Of a stretch of 64,000 nucleotides of DNA, positions 52,021-60,676 are shown piece after piece. The stretch spans positions 1 to 64,000 of the forward strand of contig CAZVZK010000022.1 in the NCBI GenBank assembly GCA_964630925.1, in the 5' to 3' direction. Source of the stretch: RGDT01 sp964630925 (GTDB lineage Bacteria > Planctomycetota > Planctomycetia > Gemmatales > Gemmataceae). The translations under genes were made by a program, and so were the position numbers. The notes below the pieces were generated by a model. That model saw only the letters and a list, made by a program, of their open reading frames with translations, searched no databases and was not told the DNA's origin. Position 1 is the stretch's first letter; every line of letters begins with the position of its first letter.

Positions 52021-55000
52021 CACTCCTCGTGTCGCTGATGCTGATGGGCGCGGCCCCGCCGTCGCCGCTCTCCGCCACGCAGGCGGCCCTCGTCGCCCCT
52101 TTGGCCGGCTGGGGCAGGCAGGCGCAGGCCCACTGGGACGCCGGCGGGCACGACGCGGCGTGCGCGCTCTACCGCAAGATCCTCGCGGCGGAGCTGGCGG
52201 TGTACGGCCCCTGGCACCATGAGCCGCTGGGCACCATCGACACGCTCGCCGGGTGGCTCGAACACCTGGGCCGCTGGGACGACGCTCTCACCCTCCGACG
52301 GCGTGCGGCCGCGGCCGCCGAACGGATGTACGGGCCGGCCGATTACCGCGCCGTCGATGCCGCCTGGGCCGTGCGCGCGTCACGGCTGTCCTCAAGGGTG
52401 GGCGTGGAGAAGACGCGCCGCCACTTCGCGGCGGTCCGCGAGTACCGGGGTGCGATGGAAGAGTTCGCCGCCGGCCGCTACCCCGCCGCCGCCGCCGCCG
52501 TCCGGAGGGCGCTCAAGGGCACGGCGGAGGCCATCGGCACGGAGACCCCCTTTCACGCGGCGTGTCTGGGCGACCTCGGGCTGCTGCACCGCCTGGCGGC
52601 GGAGTACGCCGAGGCCCGGCCCCTGCTGGAAGAGGCGCTGAAGGCGCGGGAGCGGATGCTCGGGCCGACGCACCCCGCCGTCGCGACGACGCTCACCTCC
52701 CTCGCCCTGCTCCTCCACGAGACGGGCGACAACAAGGCCGCGCTCCCCCTGGCCGTCCGGGCGCTCGCCATCCGCCACGCCGTGGACGGGCCACGCCACC
52801 CCGAGTACGCGGTGTGCCTGAACAACGTCGCGCTCATCCGCAACGGCGCGGGCGACCCGCGCGGGGCCTACCCGATCTACCGCAGGGTGGCGGAGATCCA
52901 CGAGGCGGCCGCGCCGGGGTCGATCAACCACGCCAACACCCTGCTGAACATCGGCCAGGTCGAACGCGACCTGGGCCGTTACGCGGACGCCACGGCGACG
53001 TTGGAGCGAGCGATGCGCCTCATGCCGGCCGGGCACCCCAACCGCATCCTCGCGATGATCGCCCTGGCTGGCGCCAAGACCGAGGGTGGCGACCCGTCCT
53101 CCGGGGTGCCGCTCGCCCAGCGGGCCGTCCTGCTCGCCGAGAAGACGCACGGTATGCGCCACCCGGTCCTGGGCGTCTGCCTCAACGACCTCGGCTCGAT
53201 GCACATGGCCCTGGACGACGCCATCCTCGCCAAGGCCAATTACGAGCGGGCCGCCCATGTCCGCCTCCTCGCCTACGGGGCGAAGCACCCCGAGTACGCC
53301 ATGTCACTGAACAACCTCGGCATGCTGCACCACGCCGCCGGACGGTACGAGGAGGCGTTGGCCTCTTGCCGCAAGGCGATGGAGATCGTGGAGGCCGCCC
53401 TCGGGCCGACGCACGCCTCGGCGGCCCTCACGATGCACAACGTGGCCCTGTGCCTGCACTCCTCCGGCAAGCCGGCCGAGGCCGTCCGCCTCTTCTGGCG
53501 GGCGGCGGCCATCCAGAAGAAGGTCCTGGGCGAGGAGAGCGTCTCCTACGCCAAGACGCTGCACAACCTGGCGCTGGCCCGGCTCGAGCTGGGCGAGCAC
53601 GAGGCGGCGGCGGAGGGCTTCCGCCTCGCCCTGTCGATCCACGACAGGGTGGCCGGCCCTCGGCACCGGTTGGCCCCCCTGCTTGCCGCCCGCCTCGCCC
53701 AGGCGAGCGCCGCCCTGCGCAACCACGGGGCCGCCGTCCTGCACGCCGAGCAGGCGCTCCGGCTGGCGCGCGGCCACCTCGGCCGCGTCGCGGCGGGCAT
53801 GTCGGAGCGACAGCAGCTCGAGGCCGTGGCCGCCTACTCCGGCCTGATCGGGCTGCGGCTGGGGCTACCCGAGGAGTCGGCGGAGGAGAGCCACGGCCAC
53901 GTCCTCGACTGGAAGGGGGCGGTCCTCGCCCGGCAGGCCCAGCGGCGGGTGTACGCCCGGCTCCAGGCCGACCCCCTGCACCGCCTCAAGGCCATCGCCC
54001 TGATGGACGCGACGCGGCAGCTCGCCGCGGCCCACGCCTCCGCGGCGTTCACGGCGGAGCACGGCCCTCTCTCCAACCTCAAGGAGCGTCTGGAGCGGGA
54101 GCTGGCCGGGGCCAGCGCCGAATTTCGGGCGGCGCGGCGCCGGGTCACCAGCGCCGGCCTCGCGGCGTCCCTGCCGGAGGGGGTGGCCCTCGTGGATTTC
54201 TACTCCGTCCACCGCCTGGCGATCCGCCCCGGGCTCGACAGGCTGACGGCGTGGGTCGTCCGCCGGGGCCGGCCCGCCGCGCGCGTCGAGCTGGGCCTCT
54301 CGCTGCCCGTCGCGCTCGCCGTGCGGGCGTGGCGTGCCGCCCTGGAGAAGGGCCTGGACGGGGCGCGCGAGGCGGCGGCCCTGCGCCGGATGGTCTGGGC
54401 GCCTTTGGAAGGGCACCTCGGCGGGGCGAGGGTCGTCCTCGTGTCGCCCGACGGGCCCGTGGTCGGCATGCCGTTCGCGGCGCTGCCCGGCGGCAAGGGC
54501 GGGCGGATGCTGATCGAGGAGGTGGGGGTCGTCCAGGTGACGGCGCCGCACACCATCCCGGACCTGCTCGCGGCGGCCCCGCCCGTGAAGCCGACGCTGC
54601 TCACCCTGGGCGGCCCGGACTACGACGCGGAACGGGGCGGCAAGCCGCTGGCCGGGGCCGCCAAGGGGTGGAAGGCCCTGCCCTGCACCGAGGACGAGGC
54701 GCGGGCCGCCTCGTCGGCCTTCAGGTCCCTCGAGTCGCGCGGGGCGGCGCGGCTGCTGACCGGGGCGTCGGCCACCAAGCCGGCGGCGGGCCGGCTCCTC
54801 GGCCGGTCCACGTTCGTGCACCTGGCGACGCACGGGTACTTCGCGCCGCCGCCCGAGTCGCTCTCCGTCGGCGGGCTCGCCGACGGGCAGGCCACCGCCG
54901 CGCTGATCGCCCGGCTGCACCCGGGGCTGTACTCCGGGCTGGTGTTCGCGGGCGCCAACAGGCCGACCGAGGAGGACAACGGCCTGCTGACGGCGCTGGA

Positions 55001-55424
55001 GGTGTCGGAGATGGACCTGTCCGCCCTCGACCTGACGGTGCTGAGCGCCTGCGAGACGGCCCTCGGCGCCGGCGCCCCCGCCGAGGGCCTCCTCGGGTTG
55101 CAGCGCGCGTTCGCCGTCGCGGGCTGCCGCAGCGTGGTGTCGTCGCTGTGGAGCGTGGACGACGCGGCCACGTCGGTATTGATGGCCCGCTTCTACCACC
55201 ACCTCTGGGAGAAGAGGCTGCCGAAGTTCGAGGCGCTGCGCCGGGCCCAGCTCGACGTGATGCGCCACCCCGAGTGGGTCGAGGAGCGTGCGAAGAGGCT
55301 GGCGGGCACGCCGGGCCTGCGCGGGCTGGGGAAGGCGAGCGAGGTAATCGCATCGGGCAAGGCCGTGAGGCGTTCGCCCCCGGCGTGGTGGGCGGCGTGG
55401 CAGCTCTCGGGCGACTGGCGGTGA
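52017..55424 (+). CDS. TPR/CHAT-domain protein (caspase-like), tandem copy B
   Basis: A 1135-residue paralogue of copy A with the same layout: hydrophobic start (MTLLVSLMLMGAAPPSP), TPR repeats, and a CHAT domain with H939 (VHLATHGYF) and C1012 (VLSACETALG). Its ATG overlaps the stop of copy A (ATGA), so the two are translated together. The last 160 bases of the two genes are nearly identical at all codon positions, while most of the rest differs, pointing to recent gene conversion. Both catalytic residues are intact, so both are probably active. Activator and substrate are unknown. Confidence 0.92.
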   Translation: MTLLVSLMLMGAAPPSPLSATQAALVAPLAGWGRQAQAHWDAGGHDAACALYRKILAAELAVYGPWHHEPLGTIDTLAGWLEHLGRWDDALTLRRRAAAAAERMYGPADYRAVDAAWAVRASRLSSRVGVEKTRRHFAAVREYRGAMEEFAAGRYPAAAAAVRRALKGTAEAIGTETPFHAACLGDLGLLHRLAAEYAEARPLLEEALKARERMLGPTHPAVATTLTSLALLLHETGDNKAALPLAVRALAIRHAVDGPRHPEYAVCLNNVALIRNGAGDPRGAYPIYRRVAEIHEAAAPGSINHANTLLNIGQVERDLGRYADATATLERAMRLMPAGHPNRILAMIALAGAKTEGGDPSSGVPLAQRAVLLAEKTHGMRHPVLGVCLNDLGSMHMALDDAILAKANYERAAHVRLLAYGAKHPEYAMSLNNLGMLHHAAGRYEEALASCRKAMEIVEAALGPTHASAALTMHNVALCLHSSGKPAEAVRLFWRAAAIQKKVLGEESVSYAKTLHNLALARLELGEHEAAAEGFRLALSIHDRVAGPRHRLAPLLAARLAQASAALRNHGAAVLHAEQALRLARGHLGRVAAGMSERQQLEAVAAYSGLIGLRLGLPEESAEESHGHVLDWKGAVLARQAQRRVYARLQADPLHRLKAIALMDATRQLAAAHASAAFTAEHGPLSNLKERLERELAGASAEFRAARRRVTSAGLAASLPEGVALVDFYSVHRLAIRPGLDRLTAWVVRRGRPAARVELGLSLPVALAVRAWRAALEKGLDGAREAAALRRMVWAPLEGHLGGARVVLVSPDGPVVGMPFAALPGGKGGRMLIEEVGVVQVTAPHTIPDLLAAAPPVKPTLLTLGGPDYDAERGGKPLAGAAKGWKALPCTEDEARAASSAFRSLESRGAARLLTGASATKPAAGRLLGRSTFVHLATHGYFAPPPESLSVGGLADGQATAALIARLHPGLYSGLVFAGANRPTEEDNGLLTALEVSEMDLSALDLTVLSACETALGAGAPAEGLLGLQRAFAVAGCRSVVSSLWSVDDAATSVLMARFYHHLWEKRLPKFEALRRAQLDVMRHPEWVEERAKRLAGTPGLRGLGKASEVIASGKAVRRSPPAWWAAWQLSGDWR

Positions 55425-55478
55425 GGCGGGCGGGATCATACCCTATCCCCGAACGGGCCGACGAGGGCTGCTACCGCC

Positions 55479-57722
55479 ATGACCCAGTCGGGGACGAGTT
55501 ACGAGCGTTCGCTGCTGCTGACCCTGGGCGAGATCACCCAGCTGGTCGTCCACAGCCACGACTCCGCCGAGACGCTCGGCAGCATCGTGCGCCTCGTGCA
55601 GGGCCGCTTCCAGACGGCGGTCTGCTCGGTGTACGTCCTCCAGCCGGACACGGGAGAGCTGGTGCTGGGGGCGACGGTCGGGCTGAAGGCGGAGTCGGTG
55701 GGGCGCGTGCGCATGCCGCTGTCCGAGGGCCTGACGGGGCTGGTGGGGCAGACGCTCGCGCCGGTGAACGTCTCCGACGCGGCGGCGCACCCGCGGTTCA
55801 AGTACTTCCCGGAGACGGGCGAGGACCCGTTCCGGTCGTTCCTGGGCGTGCCGCTGATCGAGGCGGGCAACCTCCAGGGCGTGCTGGTCTTGCAGACCCA
55901 TGAGGAGCGCACGTTCGGCCCCGGGGAGGTGCGGACGCTGGTGACGGTGGCGGCGCAGCTCGCCCCGCTGGTGGCGGACGCCCGGTTGCTGGAGCGCGCG
56001 GCCCAGTCGGCCCACGGGGAGATCGTCGAGCGGCCCGCGCCGGATCATGTCGAGGTGGCGGGGGCGGCGCTCAGCCCAGGCGTGGCCATCGGGCAGGCGT
56101 ACATCGTGGACGGTTTCGACGAGTGGCGTCTCAACGCGGAGATGCGCTCGTCCGACCCGGACAAGGAGCGGCGCCGGCTGAGCGAGGCGATGTTCAACGC
56201 CCGCGAGGAGCTGACACGCCTGTCGCGGCACATCTCGGAGCTGGTGGGCGAGGATCACGGCGCGATCCTGCAGGCCCAGGTGATGATCATGCAGGACCGC
56301 AACATCGAGCGCGACCTTGCCGCCAGCCTGGACGGCGGCGCCAGCGCCGAGGGCGCGCTGTTCGCGACGCTCGACCAGTACGTGGCGGCGTTCCAGCGCA
56401 TCGGCTCGCCGTTCTTCAAGGAGCGCGTGTACGACATCAAGGACGTGTTCCACCGGCTCCTGTGGCAGCTCCGCCCGAGGCCGGCCGCGGGCACCTCCGA
56501 CAAGGTCGTGCTGGTGGCCCGCGAGGCGTCGGTGATGGAGCTGTTCGCGGTCGATACCGACCAGCTCGCGGGCGTCGTCGTGGAGCACGGCGGGCCGCAG
56601 AGCCACGCCGCCATCCTGGCCCGCAGCCTGAACATCCCCATGGTCGGGCAGGTGAAGGACTTCGGGCTCCTGTTGAAGCAGGGGCGACGCCTGCTCGTGG
56701 ACGGGACGCGCGGGGTGGTGATCGCCGACCCGCCGGAGGGGATGGCGCTGCCGGCGCCGACGCCGTCGGGGGAGATGGCGGCGCTGCAGGGCGAGGTCGC
56801 GCCGGGCCTGCCGCGCGTGGAGGTGAACGTCAACCTGCTCTACGAGGCCAACCCGGCGGCCGCGATGGGGGCGGCCGGGGTGGGCTTGTACCGGAGCGAG
56901 TTCCTGTTCCTGGCGCGGCGGACGCTGCCGACGGAGGACGAGCAGGTCACGGTGTACCGGAAGCTCTTGCGGCTGATGAAAGGCCGTCCGGTGTGCATCC
57001 GCACCTTCGACCTGCGGCCCGACAAGCTGGCGTCCTACGCCAACATGGGGTCGCTGGAGACGAGGCCGTACGACTGGCGGCTGGTGCTGGAGTCGCCGCC
57101 GCTGCAGCAGCTCTTCCGCGAGCAGGTGCGGGCGATCCTGCGGGCGGCGACGGACGGGCCGGTGCGGATGCTGATCCCCCTGGTGACGCGGAGCGAGGTG
57201 CTGGACTTCGCGCTGGAGACGCTCGCGTGGGCGCGGGGGGCGCTGGCGGCGGAGGGGCTGGACCACGTCCCGAGTGTGCAGATCGGCGCGATGATCGAGG
57301 TGGCGGCGGCGGTGCCGATGATGCCGGTGTGGGCCGAGCAGGTGAACTTCTTCGCGCTGGGGACGAATGATCTTACGGCGTCTTCACTGGGGCTGGACCG
57401 CGACGACCCGGCGGCGGCGGGGCAGGTGGACACGCTGCACCCCGGCGTCCTGCGGCTCATCCACCTGGCGGTGACGGAGGCGCATCGGGGGCGCAAGCCG
57501 GTGTCGGTGTGCGGCGAGATCGCCGCGGACCCGCTGGGGGCGGTGGCGCTGGCGGCGCTGGAGGTGGACTCGATCAGCGTGGCGGTGAACCAGCTCCTGG
57601 CGGTGCGGCAGGCGTTCGCCCAGGTCCGCGTGCCGTCGCTGGCGGACCTGCGCCCCCAGCTCTTGCGTCAAAGGACGGCGCGGGCGGTGCGGGCGCTGCT
57701 CGAGGGCTGGCAGCGGAAATGA
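55479..57722 (+). CDS. ptsP: GAF-containing phosphoenolpyruvate-protein phosphotransferase (PTS enzyme I)
   Basis: A 747-residue protein. An N-terminal GAF domain (about 20-165) is followed by the enzyme I parts: an N-terminal PEP-utiliser domain, the swivelling phosphohistidine domain with GGPQSHAAILARS (H376), and the TIM barrel with GVGLYRSEFLFL, FDLRPDKLASY, FFALGTNDLTASSLGLDRDD and the active-site cysteine C678 in VCGEIAADP. PtsP enzymes start the nitrogen-type PTS and pass phosphate from PEP to NPr; the GAF domain may bind a metabolite such as glutamine. No HPr or EIIA gene is near. Confidence 0.94.
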   Translation: MTQSGTSYERSLLLTLGEITQLVVHSHDSAETLGSIVRLVQGRFQTAVCSVYVLQPDTGELVLGATVGLKAESVGRVRMPLSEGLTGLVGQTLAPVNVSDAAAHPRFKYFPETGEDPFRSFLGVPLIEAGNLQGVLVLQTHEERTFGPGEVRTLVTVAAQLAPLVADARLLERAAQSAHGEIVERPAPDHVEVAGAALSPGVAIGQAYIVDGFDEWRLNAEMRSSDPDKERRRLSEAMFNAREELTRLSRHISELVGEDHGAILQAQVMIMQDRNIERDLAASLDGGASAEGALFATLDQYVAAFQRIGSPFFKERVYDIKDVFHRLLWQLRPRPAAGTSDKVVLVAREASVMELFAVDTDQLAGVVVEHGGPQSHAAILARSLNIPMVGQVKDFGLLLKQGRRLLVDGTRGVVIADPPEGMALPAPTPSGEMAALQGEVAPGLPRVEVNVNLLYEANPAAAMGAAGVGLYRSEFLFLARRTLPTEDEQVTVYRKLLRLMKGRPVCIRTFDLRPDKLASYANMGSLETRPYDWRLVLESPPLQQLFREQVRAILRAATDGPVRMLIPLVTRSEVLDFALETLAWARGALAAEGLDHVPSVQIGAMIEVAAAVPMMPVWAEQVNFFALGTNDLTASSLGLDRDDPAAAGQVDTLHPGVLRLIHLAVTEAHRGRKPVSVCGEIAADPLGAVALAALEVDSISVAVNQLLAVRQAFAQVRVPSLADLRPQLLRQRTARAVRALLEGWQRK

Positions 57723-58326
57723 GCCTCTCCCCGCCGCGAAGTCTTCGGCCCCGTCTGGCGTTTCTTCAGATCGGGGCGAGGCGACGGGGGCCGGGCGTGC
57801 GGGCGGCCCCACTGGCGAGAGGCGAGGAGACGACCCCTTGGGAGAGGCGATAGGATATCGCGGGCACACTCATCTCATGGGTGGGTCGGGCGGGCGGGCG
57901 AGATCGCCTCGCCGACTTTCTCCCGATCTTCACGGGAACTATGGACAAATCCACCCTTCGGCGCGTATGATGCTCCCATACGCGCCTGTTGAACCACCAC
58001 CGAGGAAGCATCCTGGTGGGAGGCTGCGGCACGGACGGACAGCCGCCTCCCCCACGGACCGAAGGCCGAGGACATCCCCGCCATGAATGCCCCCGCACTT
58101 TGTTTTCGGGCCCGCCTCGGGTGATCGGCACGGAAAGCCGGCGCGGGCGATGGCCCACCCCACCCAGATTGTTTCCTCGGGCGGCCCCTCTCGATTCCGG
58201 GCCTCCCCAACCACCGTTCAACCATCGATCCCAGCGACGATGACGGCCCCGGCAACGGGCCGGGCCTCACCGACGCTGTCCCTGTAGAGGAGCCGTGCCG
58301 CGTCCCGACGCGGTCACCTGCCAACC
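57723..58326. other. Long leader region upstream of fusA
   Basis: No convincing gene; the short open frames lack ribosome-binding sites and conserved features. It holds a plausible promoter at 57942-57971. The 355 bases between this and the EF-G start would form a long 5' untranslated region. The region contains several GC-rich inverted segments but no recognised riboswitch. Confidence 0.5.
57942..57971 (+). promoter_or_regulatory. Possible sigma-70 promoter for fusA
   Basis: TGGACA (57942-57947), an 18-base spacer and TATGAT (57966-57971) form a good match to the sigma-70 consensus in an otherwise GC-rich region. No other good match was seen between ptsP and fusA. The long distance to the start suggests a regulated leader. 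Confidence 0.45.
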
Positions 58327-60441
58327 ATGCTCGAGAACGTTCGCAACATCGGCATCATCGCGCACGTGGACGCCGGCAAGACCACCACGACGGAGCGCAT
58401 CCTCTACTTCAGCGAGTCCAAGCACAAGGTCGGCGACGTGGACGACGGCGACACCACCACCGACTTCGACGAGCTGGAGCGCAAGAAGGGCATCACGATC
58501 AACTCCGCCGCCGTCACCATCGAGTGGCGGAAGACCCAGGTCACGCTGATCGACACCCCCGGCCACGTCGATTTCACCGCCGAGGTGGAGCGCTCGCTGC
58601 GCGTCCTCGACGGGGCCGTGGGCGTCTTCTGCGCCGTGGGCGGCGTCGAGGTGCAGTCCGAGAAGGTCTGGTTCCAGGCCAACTCGTACAAGGTGCCGCG
58701 CCTGGCCTACGTCAACAAGATGGACCGCATCGGCGCGAACTTCGAGGGCTGCGTCGAGCAGATGAAGCAGAAGCTCCGCGTGGTGCCGTGCATCGTCGCC
58801 ATCCCGGTCGGGTCGTCGCACGACTTCAAGGGCGTCATCGACCTGATCGAGATGAAGTACATCGAGCGCGACCTGACGGACAAGACGAACAAGCGCTTCG
58901 AGCTGGTGGACATCCCCGAGAGCCACAAGGAGGCCGCCGAGGAGGCGCGGACCCAGTTGCTGGAGACGGCGTCACTGGCGGACGACGCCCTCGTCGAGGC
59001 CATCCTGGAGGAGAAGCCGATCTCCAACGACCAGCTGCGCAAGGCCATCCGCAAGGGGACGCTGGAGGGCAAGTTCACGCCGATCTTTACCGGCTCCAGC
59101 AAGAATTTCCACGGCGTCCAGCTCCTGCTCGACGGCGTGGTGGACTACCTGCCCGCGCCGATCGAGCGGCCGGCGCTGGAGTGCGCCATCCCGCGATCGA
59201 AGGAGAAGGCCATCCGCGGGCCCGACCCCAAGCAGCCGTTCGCCGCCCTGGCGTTCAAGACGGTCACCGAGCCGACCGGCGACCTCGTGTACACGCGCAT
59301 CTACTCGGGCGAGCTGCGGCCCAAGGACGAGGTGATGAACACGACCAGCGGCAGGTCGGAGCGCATCGCGCGCATCTTCCGCATGATGGGCGAGCGGCGG
59401 GAGTCGCTGGAGGTGGCCGGGCCGGGCGAGATCGTGGCGCTGGTGGGCCTGAAGCAGACGTACACCGGCAACACGCTGTGCGACACCGAGAAGAAGGTGA
59501 TCCTCGAGGAGATCCGTTTCCCCGAGCCGGTCATCAGCCAGGCGCTCATCCCGGACCGGACGACGGACGAGACGAAGATGGCGGACGCCCTGGCCAAGCT
59601 GGTGCGCGACGACCCGACGCTGAAGTTCCGGACGGACCCGGAGACGAAGCAGCTCATCCTGTCGGGCATGGGCGAGCTGCACCTGGAGGTGTCGGTGGTG
59701 AAGCTCCAGCGGACGCCGGGCGTGAAGGTGACGACGGGCAAGCCGATGGTCGCCTACCGCCAGACGTTCAGCAAGGAGGTGGACGAGCACACCCGCTTCA
59801 TCAAGCAGACGGGCGGGCGCGGCAAGTTCGCGGTCATCCACTGCCTGTTCACCCCGCTGACGAAGGACGAGATCGAGGAGATCCGTGCGGGGCTGGAGGA
59901 GGAGGGCGAGAAGCCGGACCCGAACAACATCTACTTCGTGGACAAGATCGTCGGCGGCGTCGTGCCGCGCGAGTACATCCCCTCCGTGGAGGCGGGGTTC
60001 CGCGACTCGTGCGTCAAGGGGGCGAAGTACGGCTTCCCCCTCGTGGACCTGCGTTGCACGCTGCACGACGGCAAGTACCACGACGTGGATAGCTCGCAGG
60101 ACGCCTTCAAGCTGGCGGCCATCGAGTGCACGCGGGACGCCCAGATGCGGGCCGGCATCACGCTGCTGGAGCCGATCATGAAGGTCGCCATCGTGTCCCC
60201 GGAGCAGTACCAGGGCTCGCTGGCGGGCGACGTGAACCGGCGGCGTGGGGTGATCGAGAACCTGACCAGCGAGGGCGGGCGCTGCCTGATCGTGGCGCAC
60301 ATCCCGCTGGCGGAGCTGTTCGGCTACACGTCGGACCTGCGGAACGTGACGAGCGGCACGGCGTCGTTCACGATGGAGCCGAGCCACTACGCACCGGTCA
60401 AGGAGGAGCTGGCGGACATCCGCAAGCCCGGCGACAAGTGA
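58327..60441 (+). CDS. fusA: Translation elongation factor G (planctomycete paralogue type)
   Basis: A 704-residue protein with all EF-G domains. The P-loop is in IIAHVDAGKTTTTE, the G3 in DTPGHVDF and G4 in NKMD; the switch I part reads HKVGDVDDGDTTTDFDELERKKGITINSA where most EF-Gs read GEVHDGxATMDWMEQExERGITITSA. Domain IV contains TGGRGKFAV, and the end has GYTSDLRNVTSGTASFTMEPSHY. EF-G uses GTP to move tRNAs during translation. The altered switch I fits the divergent EF-G types known in planctomycetes, spirochaetes and delta-proteobacteria, some of which specialise in translocation or ribosome recycling. Which role applies here is not clear. Confidence 0.93.
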   Translation: MLENVRNIGIIAHVDAGKTTTTERILYFSESKHKVGDVDDGDTTTDFDELERKKGITINSAAVTIEWRKTQVTLIDTPGHVDFTAEVERSLRVLDGAVGVFCAVGGVEVQSEKVWFQANSYKVPRLAYVNKMDRIGANFEGCVEQMKQKLRVVPCIVAIPVGSSHDFKGVIDLIEMKYIERDLTDKTNKRFELVDIPESHKEAAEEARTQLLETASLADDALVEAILEEKPISNDQLRKAIRKGTLEGKFTPIFTGSSKNFHGVQLLLDGVVDYLPAPIERPALECAIPRSKEKAIRGPDPKQPFAALAFKTVTEPTGDLVYTRIYSGELRPKDEVMNTTSGRSERIARIFRMMGERRESLEVAGPGEIVALVGLKQTYTGNTLCDTEKKVILEEIRFPEPVISQALIPDRTTDETKMADALAKLVRDDPTLKFRTDPETKQLILSGMGELHLEVSVVKLQRTPGVKVTTGKPMVAYRQTFSKEVDEHTRFIKQTGGRGKFAVIHCLFTPLTKDEIEEIRAGLEEEGEKPDPNNIYFVDKIVGGVVPREYIPSVEAGFRDSCVKGAKYGFPLVDLRCTLHDGKYHDVDSSQDAFKLAAIECTRDAQMRAGITLLEPIMKVAIVSPEQYQGSLAGDVNRRRGVIENLTSEGGRCLIVAHIPLAELFGYTSDLRNVTSGTASFTMEPSHYAPVKEELADIRKPGDK

Positions 60442-60445
60442 CCAC

Positions 60446-60593
60446 GGAAGAAGAAGCTGTCCACGGATCACACGGAAAACACGGATAGCAGCCAAGAACA
60501 GAAGCAGACAGAGGGCACGATGCCTTCTGCCTGCTTCTGCTTGTTCTTGATCCGTTTGATCCGTCTGATCCGTGGACAGCTCTTCTTCTTGCC
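60446..60593. repeat. Long inverted-repeat element with CACGGAT motifs
   Basis: Two arms of about 70 bases are imperfect reverse complements: the left begins with GAAGAAGAAGCTGTCCACGG and the right ends with CCGTGGACAGCTCTTCTTC; inside the left arm, ACGGAT repeats pair with ATCCGT repeats of the right. The centre GGGCACGATGCC is itself self-complementary. The whole is AT-richer than its surroundings. It follows the EF-G stop and could form a hairpin transcript or be a mobile, MITE-like repeat. The element at 46274-46423 is of the same kind. Confidence 0.7.
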
Positions 60594-60676
60594 TTCCGTC
60601 TGCCCTTGCCCCGCCCGCCGAGCTTCGTTATCACCCGCCCCCGGTGCGTCCCCACGTCCACCGGAGGCGAACGAGG

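Noticed and set aside
52253..55903. Plus-strand open frame of 1216 codons in another frame over CHAT copy B
   Set aside because: Frame-shifted reading of the real gene, rich in Arg, Gly and Pro, with no recognisable domain.
57838..58290. Several short open frames in the fusA leader
   Set aside because: They overlap one another on both strands, lack ribosome-binding sites and have no conserved features, so they are probably accidental.
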